This document shows positions 59,735-64,000 of a stretch of DNA of 64,000 nucleotides, piece by piece. Every line of letters begins with the position of its first letter. Position 1 is the stretch's first letter. Position numbers and translations under genes: made by a program. The DNA comes from Chryseobacterium endalhagicum (lineage in GTDB: Bacteria > Bacteroidota > Bacteroidia > Flavobacteriales > Weeksellaceae), in contig NZ_JAELVM010000003.1 of the NCBI RefSeq assembly GCF_016745235.1, forward strand, positions 372,001 to 436,000, given 5' to 3'. The notes beneath the pieces are model-generated. The model was given only the letters and a program-made list of their open reading frames with translations, had not been told where the DNA came from and searched no databases.

Positions 59735-60112
59735 TTAAGCATTAAAATGTTCTTTAACCTTTTCCAGCACCTGCTCATCCGACATTTTCTGCGCGGTATC
59801 CAGCGTTATGCTAAGGTTTTTAAACTGAGCTGTATCGTGAAGATAATTCTTCAGCTCTTCCTGAATGGTTCCCGGACCTGTAATATAAACTTCCTGGGAG
59901 TTGGTAAGAAGATGTTCCACTTCTTTGAAGAATTTGACTCTGTTGGTACGTTCTGCATTGTTGGCTGCATTTTCACTGGAATTTCCGTGCTGTATTTCTG
60001 CTTTCACGGGGCTGCAGAGAAAAAATTTGAATGCATTCTGAGCATCGTGATTTTTTACAACAATTGCTTTTTCCGTATCAATCCAAAGTCCTGCTAATTT
60101 CTTGTCTGACAT
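59735..60112 (-). CDS. Release-factor-like (baeRF/eRF1 domain 3-like) small protein
   Basis: 125 residues, cytoplasmic. The N-terminus KLAGLWIDTEKAIVV and the segment LLTNSQEVYITGPGTIQEELKNYL resemble the eRF1/Pelota domain 3-like proteins seen in bacteria (translational machinery proteins), including the GPGxxKEEL-like turn. Only this one domain is present, with no GGQ motif, so it cannot be a complete release factor. A role in ribosome rescue or hibernation is an inference. An opposite-strand frame over the same DNA looks spurious. Confidence 0.6.
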   Translation of the reverse strand: MSDKKLAGLWIDTEKAIVVKNHDAQNAFKFFLCSPVKAEIQHGNSSENAANNAERTNRVKFFKEVEHLLTNSQEVYITGPGTIQEELKNYLHDTAQFKNLSITLDTAQKMSDEQVLEKVKEHFNA

Positions 60113-60221
60113 AATTTATTTTTTTGTGTTATGTCCTGTATAAAACAAGAATGGTGCAAAGGAGATGTTAAGGGCTGTTAAATGTTTTTTGAAGCTACTT
60201 TCAGATGTATACAGACCGTAA

Positions 60222-60251
60222 AAAAGCCACCTTTATCATAAAGATGGCTTT
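60222..60251 (-). terminator. Terminator of LPMO gene
   Basis: AAAGCCACCTTTAT and ATAAAGATGGCTTT pair almost fully. On the minus strand a T-run follows. Confidence 0.9.
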
Positions 60252-60280
60252 AATTGATTTTTTATGTATTAACCTGTATT

Positions 60281-62077
60281 CTACTTTTTGATCGTTTTAG
60301 TGACACTGCCTCCATCTTTGTATATAATTTTTACAAAATAGATTCCGCGTTGAAGAGTACTGATATTCAAGCTGCTTTTTGAAACGTTTCTTGAAGAAAG
60401 CATCTGAAGACCTTGAGTATTAATTACCTGCACTTCACTGATCTTCCCGTAATAGCTTTCCGGTGCAAAACTGATCAGATGATCCGATACAATTACTGAA
60501 AGTCCGTCTTCCTGACTATTTCTTCCAACAGCAGTACATTCCGGACCTTCATTGCAATTGCTTACAACTTTCCATACGGCATTGCTTCCCGGTGCTTCTC
60601 CCGGATTTGCATACCATTTGTTTTCCCAGATTTTGCAGGCATGAAATACTTTTGTACCCGCAGTTGCGTAAGCCTTAGCCGGATTATATGATTGTGATCC
60701 GCAATAGGTAACTGGACCGCTTGTCTGGCAGTTCGGGCCTTCTGTACATGTACTGATTTCTTCCCAAACCATATTGCTTCCGGGAAGTTCATTCGGATTA
60801 GCATACCATTTATTTTTCCAGATTTTACAGGCATAGAATACGCTTGTCTGAGCCGTTGGATAAGCATTGGCCGGATTATATTGCTGCGCTCCGCAATACA
60901 CTCCATTTCCGCCTTCTATTTTTTTAGTTCTGATTTTTAATTCATTGCTGGCATCAGAAATCTGGTCGTTCTGCGCCACAGCTTTTATCGTGTAGCGATA
61001 TTCCGTGTCATGGTTTAAACCTGTCCGTAAGAAGCTGGTTTGCGTTGTTTCTCCAACTTTGGCTCCATTTTCAAAGATTTGATAATTCTTAATGCCCAAT
61101 GTATGACTTGAAGCCATCCACATCAGTGAAACAGAGTTTTCAGTGACGCCCATTGAATGGAGATTCGCTGGGGCTACAGGTTTTTCAGGAGTATTCTGAC
61201 TGTCGGTTTTCACAATAAGCGGAGCGCTTTTCGGTGAAGTCAGTCCTGTAGAACCTTTAGCCTGTATTTCATAAGTGTAATTCGTATTGGCAGTTAAGCC
61301 GCTATCTTCAAATTCAGGAACGTTTACATTCTGTACAGCCTGTCCGTTACGGAAAACCGTATAGGATGCAGCATCTGACTGCGGTGTCCAGCTGATTTTT
61401 GCCGTAGAGCTTGTTACTCCTATTTTGGTGAGACCTGTAGGGGCAGCCGGCTGTGTAGGCGTTACTGTTGATTGTACATTCACATCAATGACATTATAAA
61501 ATGCATTCTCGGTATCTGCCACATCCCAAACGGCAAGAATAACGTGATACCCCTGACGGTTAGCGGGAATAGTGATATGATGCGGTGTATTATCCTGAGG
61601 CGGCGTACCATTATGGACCACCTCACCGATAAGCTCCAAGTTCTGACGTGAAAGCGGCTGATTGGGGTTCCAGCCCGGTTTCGTCATATAATAATGCCAT
61701 TTTGCTGTGGCGTGATAAGCGAGATACTTCCAGATAAAGGTATTCACTCCGGTTGTGATATTGGTTTTCTTCCATCGGTCGGCGGTTTGAAGGTCCAGAA
61801 CCGTATTGCCTCCTATACTTCCATTGGCAGAAGCGATCATTCCGTCTGCCGGACCGAATGCCGGAAATCCTTTTTTGGCTTCGAGAGATCCGGGTTCATT
61901 GATTACACTGCCATAAATTCCCAATGCAGCGGTGTAACCGAGTGTAGCCTTGTCAAGACTTCCCTGATAGCCCCGTGAAGCCGGACTCATTACGTATCCG
62001 TGGGCTGACAGCTGTGTTGAAGAAAATGCCAGAGCACACAACAATAGTGCTGAAAAAAAGTTTCTAAGTTTAATCAT
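60281..62077 (-). CDS. T9SS-secreted AA10 lytic polysaccharide monooxygenase
   Basis: 598 residues. The signal peptide ends at SA25, so mature H26 becomes the N-terminal histidine of the copper brace (AHGYVMSPASRG). The second brace residue is H122 (AYHATAKWHYYM), and the axial Phe is F193 (NAFYNVIDV). The AA10 domain is 26-~202, followed by FN3 domains at ~210-292 and ~298-385, two CBM5/12-like modules at ~393-450 and ~457-515 (each YCG..YNPA.AY...W..KWYANP), and a T9SS type A sorting domain at ~525-598. It oxidatively cleaves chitin or cellulose outside the cell. Single-gene unit. Confidence 0.95.
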   Translation of the reverse strand: MIKLRNFFSALLLCALAFSSTQLSAHGYVMSPASRGYQGSLDKATLGYTAALGIYGSVINEPGSLEAKKGFPAFGPADGMIASANGSIGGNTVLDLQTADRWKKTNITTGVNTFIWKYLAYHATAKWHYYMTKPGWNPNQPLSRQNLELIGEVVHNGTPPQDNTPHHITIPANRQGYHVILAVWDVADTENAFYNVIDVNVQSTVTPTQPAAPTGLTKIGVTSSTAKISWTPQSDAASYTVFRNGQAVQNVNVPEFEDSGLTANTNYTYEIQAKGSTGLTSPKSAPLIVKTDSQNTPEKPVAPANLHSMGVTENSVSLMWMASSHTLGIKNYQIFENGAKVGETTQTSFLRTGLNHDTEYRYTIKAVAQNDQISDASNELKIRTKKIEGGNGVYCGAQQYNPANAYPTAQTSVFYACKIWKNKWYANPNELPGSNMVWEEISTCTEGPNCQTSGPVTYCGSQSYNPAKAYATAGTKVFHACKIWENKWYANPGEAPGSNAVWKVVSNCNEGPECTAVGRNSQEDGLSVIVSDHLISFAPESYYGKISEVQVINTQGLQMLSSRNVSKSSLNISTLQRGIYFVKIIYKDGGSVTKTIKK

Positions 62078-62563
62078 ATTTAATGTATTTAAGGTGTTTC
62101 ATTATTTTTCCAGCTAATCTGACGGAAAGACTACTCTATTTTATCATCACCAGATCTTTAATAAAAACCGGGTATTTTCTGATCAAAAAAATGATGAGCG
62201 GACATCCTAAAGAATTCGCTGTTAATCATAACAATTAAAAACCATAGGAGTATATGATTAGCTATTTAAGCACTGTAAACGGAATTCGTTAAAGCGATAC
62301 TCAAATTTAAAAAAACATCTTATAATTAATACATTTAAGTGAAAATTAATTCAAATAAATATAATTATGATTAATATTAATCAACATAAATTAATTATGA
62401 AATAAATTACTTTAATTTCAAAAATCATTAGAATTATCTTCAAGTTCAGACGCAGCAAGACCACCGATTTTCGTCACTTTTCTTAGTGCCAATCAGTGTT
62501 AATAAGTGAAATTAATGAATGTAAACCCGGAAAAATTAAAAATGGATTTATCTTTTCAGCCTT
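62078..62563. other. A+T-rich gap upstream of the LPMO gene
   Basis: 486 bp without a gene. The part 62300-62420 is extremely A+T-rich, with short repeats of ATTAAT and TTAATTATGA. It must contain the LPMO promoter. I see no DnaA boxes, no strong palindrome and no heptamer phase. Confidence 0.6.
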
Positions 62564-63262
62564 TTATTTTCCCAGTACAAAGACAGCAGGGATTTTATGA
62601 AGTTCCGGTTTTACCTTTTTCCAGTCGTTGATGGTTTTGGTCTGGATGAATTCATGTTCCGGATCGTTGATATTGGCTGCGATGCAGAGCTTTGTGTTTG
62701 GAGACAGAAATTTAGTCAGATCTTCAAAAAGCGCATTGTTCCTGTATGGTGTTTCCATAAAGATCTGTGAATATCCGGTTTGCTGAACCAGGCTTTCAAG
62801 GCGCTGGATCTGTTTTTTCTTTTCTCCTTTATCAATCGGAAGATACCCGTGAAATGTGAATTCCTGCCCATTAAATCCACTGGAAATTAATGCCAGAATA
62901 ATAGATGAAGGCCCTGAAAGCGGAATCACTCTGATATTTTTCTCATGGCACCATTTTACAATCAGGTTTCCGGGATCAGCAATACATGGGAGCCCCGCCT
63001 CAGAAAGCAATCCGAAATCCTGGCCTTTAAGCATCAGATTCTGAGCTTCTTTGATATCCGCATTTTCCGTGTATTTATCCAGCAGAAACAGATTCAGATC
63101 AGCCTGCTTCTTTTCAGGAGCGAAAAATTTAACCACTTTTCTGGCTGTTTTTTCGTTTTCCACAAAGAAGTAATCCGTCTGCATAATATACTCTTTCAGA
63201 ACGGGTGAAAAATGAGTGATAGACGTGTTTTCTGATAAATAAGCAGGGAGTAGAAAAAGCAT
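62564..63262 (-). CDS. RsmI-like SAM-dependent methyltransferase (tetrapyrrole methylase fold)
   Basis: 232 residues of the tetrapyrrole-methylase/RsmI superfamily. Visible motifs are GLLSEAGLPCIADPGN (substrate/SAM loop), IPLSGPSSIILALISSGFNG and FMETPYRN. RsmI methylates the 2'-O of C1402 in 16S rRNA; this short member may be that enzyme or a paralogue. It is 11 nt downstream of the phosphatase gene on the same strand. Confidence 0.85.
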   Translation of the reverse strand: MLFLLPAYLSENTSITHFSPVLKEYIMQTDYFFVENEKTARKVVKFFAPEKKQADLNLFLLDKYTENADIKEAQNLMLKGQDFGLLSEAGLPCIADPGNLIVKWCHEKNIRVIPLSGPSSIILALISSGFNGQEFTFHGYLPIDKGEKKKQIQRLESLVQQTGYSQIFMETPYRNNALFEDLTKFLSPNTKLCIAANINDPEHEFIQTKTINDWKKVKPELHKIPAVFVLGK

Positions 63263-63273
63263 TGTATTGTTTT

Positions 63274-63744
63274 TTAGTTCTTTATTGGATTAATGACAGA
63301 AGAAAGCTGGTTCTTAATAGCTTCACAGCCTCTGTCTATCAGCTGGAAAACTTCTTCAAAATCGTTCATATCTCCCCAGTAAGGATCGGGAACTTCTGTA
63401 TTTTTGTGATCACCAAGGACTTCCAGAAATAATGAAACTTTCTGACGCTGTTCTTCATTGCGTGTCTTTGAGACCACATCTGCATATACATCAATATCCA
63501 TGCAGTAAATCTTATCAAAAGTATCAAAGTCAGCTTTGGTAATGGGTCTGGATTTCTGTTTTGAAATATCAATCCCATGATTTGCAGCCGTCTTGACAGC
63601 TCTGTTATCTGGATGTTTTCCTTCATGCATGGAAACGGTTCCTGCTGAGTCTACAAAAACATTTCCAGGAACTTTCGTCTTCATAATACCTTCTGCTAAA
63701 GGACTTCTGCAAATATTCCCGAGGCAGACCATTAGTATTTTCAT
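63274..63744 (-). CDS. Low-molecular-weight protein-tyrosine phosphatase
   Basis: A 156-residue LMW-PTP or arsenate-reductase fold phosphatase. The P-loop VCLGNICRSPLAEG has the nucleophile C7 and R13 (CX5R). The general acid aspartate is in VPDPYWGD. It dephosphorylates tyrosine, often of surface-polysaccharide kinases. It lies between dnaA and the RsmI-like gene; the three-gene order is compact and on one strand. Confidence 0.93.
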   Translation of the reverse strand: MKILMVCLGNICRSPLAEGIMKTKVPGNVFVDSAGTVSMHEGKHPDNRAVKTAANHGIDISKQKSRPITKADFDTFDKIYCMDIDVYADVVSKTRNEEQRQKVSLFLEVLGDHKNTEVPDPYWGDMNDFEEVFQLIDRGCEAIKNQLSSVINPIKN

Positions 63745-63815
63745 ATATTTTTTAATTGAAAGATTAAATAATTTAATGATTTAAAGATTTTGCCGCTGTT
63801 CACCAGAAGCAAAAC

Positions 63816-63853
63816 TAAATAAAAAATGAAGAATACTGCTATTCTCCATTTCA
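63816..63853 (-). terminator. Terminator after dnaA
   Basis: On the minus strand GGAGAATA-GCAG-TATTCTTC gives a stem of GAATA/TATTC, followed by ATTTTTTATTT. Confidence 0.55.
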
Positions 63854-63876
63854 ATTTATTCAGATAAAATTATTTT

Positions 63877-64000
63877 CTATTTTTTGATTCTTTCAGCAAG
63901 ATCTTTTACATACTTCTTTACTTCTTTATCAATTTTTGATACATCCTTGATGGTATCGCAGGCGTACATTACGGTTGAATGGTCTTTCCCACCCATTTCC
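63877..64000 (-). CDS. dnaA: Chromosomal replication initiator DnaA, C-terminal fragment
   Basis: The last 40 codons are visible on the minus strand. EMGGKDHSTVMYACDTIK is the domain IV helix-turn-helix signature (GGRDHSTV in most species) that binds DnaA boxes, followed by a lysine-rich C-terminal helix (KEVKKYVKDLAERIKK) and TAG at 63877-63879. The gene runs out of the window. No origin is visible inside it. Confidence 0.93.
   Translation of the reverse strand, partial: EMGGKDHSTVMYACDTIKDVSKIDKEVKKYVKDLAERIKK

Noticed and set aside
59723..60097. Plus-strand frame of 124 codons opposite the release-factor-like gene
   Set aside because: The minus-strand frame has normal amino-acid composition and a sensible start; the plus frame is Cys/Phe-rich and looks like an antisense shadow.
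62300..62420. Replication origin close to dnaA
   Set aside because: The region is very A+T-rich but I find no cluster of TTATCCACA-like DnaA boxes; it is more likely the LPMO promoter region.
1..64000. Insertion sequences, prophage genes, tRNA or rRNA genes
   Set aside because: No transposase, integrase, phage structural frame, tRNA cloverleaf or rRNA segment was recognised on either strand; mobile content is limited to short non-coding repeats.

Overview
The window is about 64 kb of chromosome from a Bacteroidota bacterium, most likely a Chryseobacterium-like member of the Flavobacteriales (Weeksellaceae). Four things point there: low G+C content; promoters of the TTG-N19-23-TAnnTTTG type; SusC/SusD and other TonB-dependent outer-membrane systems; and secreted enzymes ending in type IX secretion (T9SS) C-terminal domains. 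I see no phage, IS transposase, CRISPR array, rRNA or tRNA. The window opens inside a TonB-dependent receptor and closes inside the 3' end of dnaA (minus strand).

Layout. 1-5.3 kb: TonB receptor end, then a minus-strand sugar-nucleotide operon (DegT aminotransferase, small membrane protein, galE, cytidylyltransferase). 5.4-24.8 kb: housekeeping and envelope genes, including a T9SS subtilase, ppc, a YqhD-type alcohol dehydrogenase, small lipoproteins, a DEAD-box helicase, a UbiB-type kinase, a cold-shock protein, an unlisted 52-residue bacteriocin-like precursor with six cysteines, a GNAT/nitrilase fusion and an aspartic-protease-like lipoprotein. 25-31.6 kb: purine biosynthesis on the minus strand in the order purM, purN, purH, purD, guaA. 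31.8-34.7 kb: redox genes (FMN reductase, pirin, HxlR regulator divergent from azoreductase). 36-47.7 kb: a starch/maltose utilisation locus (susC, susD, susE-like, GH97 susB-like, GH13 susA-like, NTF2-like protein, sugar MFS transporter). 48-50 kb: metG. 51.3-57.5 kb: AraC regulator, TolC, HlyD and MFS tripartite efflux, then a siderophore-interacting protein. 57.5-64 kb: DUF2891, DUF4349, a possible release-factor-like protein, a T9SS-exported AA10 LPMO, an RsmI-like methylase, a low-molecular-weight phosphatase and dnaA.

How the genes work together. The sus locus gives import of malto-oligosaccharides (SusCD/E), periplasmic hydrolysis (GH13, GH97) and inner-membrane uptake (MFS). Stem-loops between its genes and a perfect 32-bp palindrome upstream suggest graded, regulated expression. 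HxlR and the azoreductase look like a YodB/AzoR-type redox switch. AraC very likely controls the adjacent efflux operon.

The most unusual content is intergenic. At nine loci I can read long arrays of degenerate 7-bp words that keep strict phase for tens to hundreds of bases. Most are arranged as two opposed arms, purine-rich then pyrimidine-rich. Three spacers in the purine cluster carry the same architecture with an 8-bp word. I cannot name a described family for these. Other repeats are a 490-bp tandem duplication with a nested 117-bp palindromic element, a 156-bp MITE-like element with perfect 31-bp terminal inverted repeats, and a REP-like hairpin array upstream of purH. Several TAnnTTTG boxes lie 4-5 nt from start codons, which suggests leaderless mRNAs.
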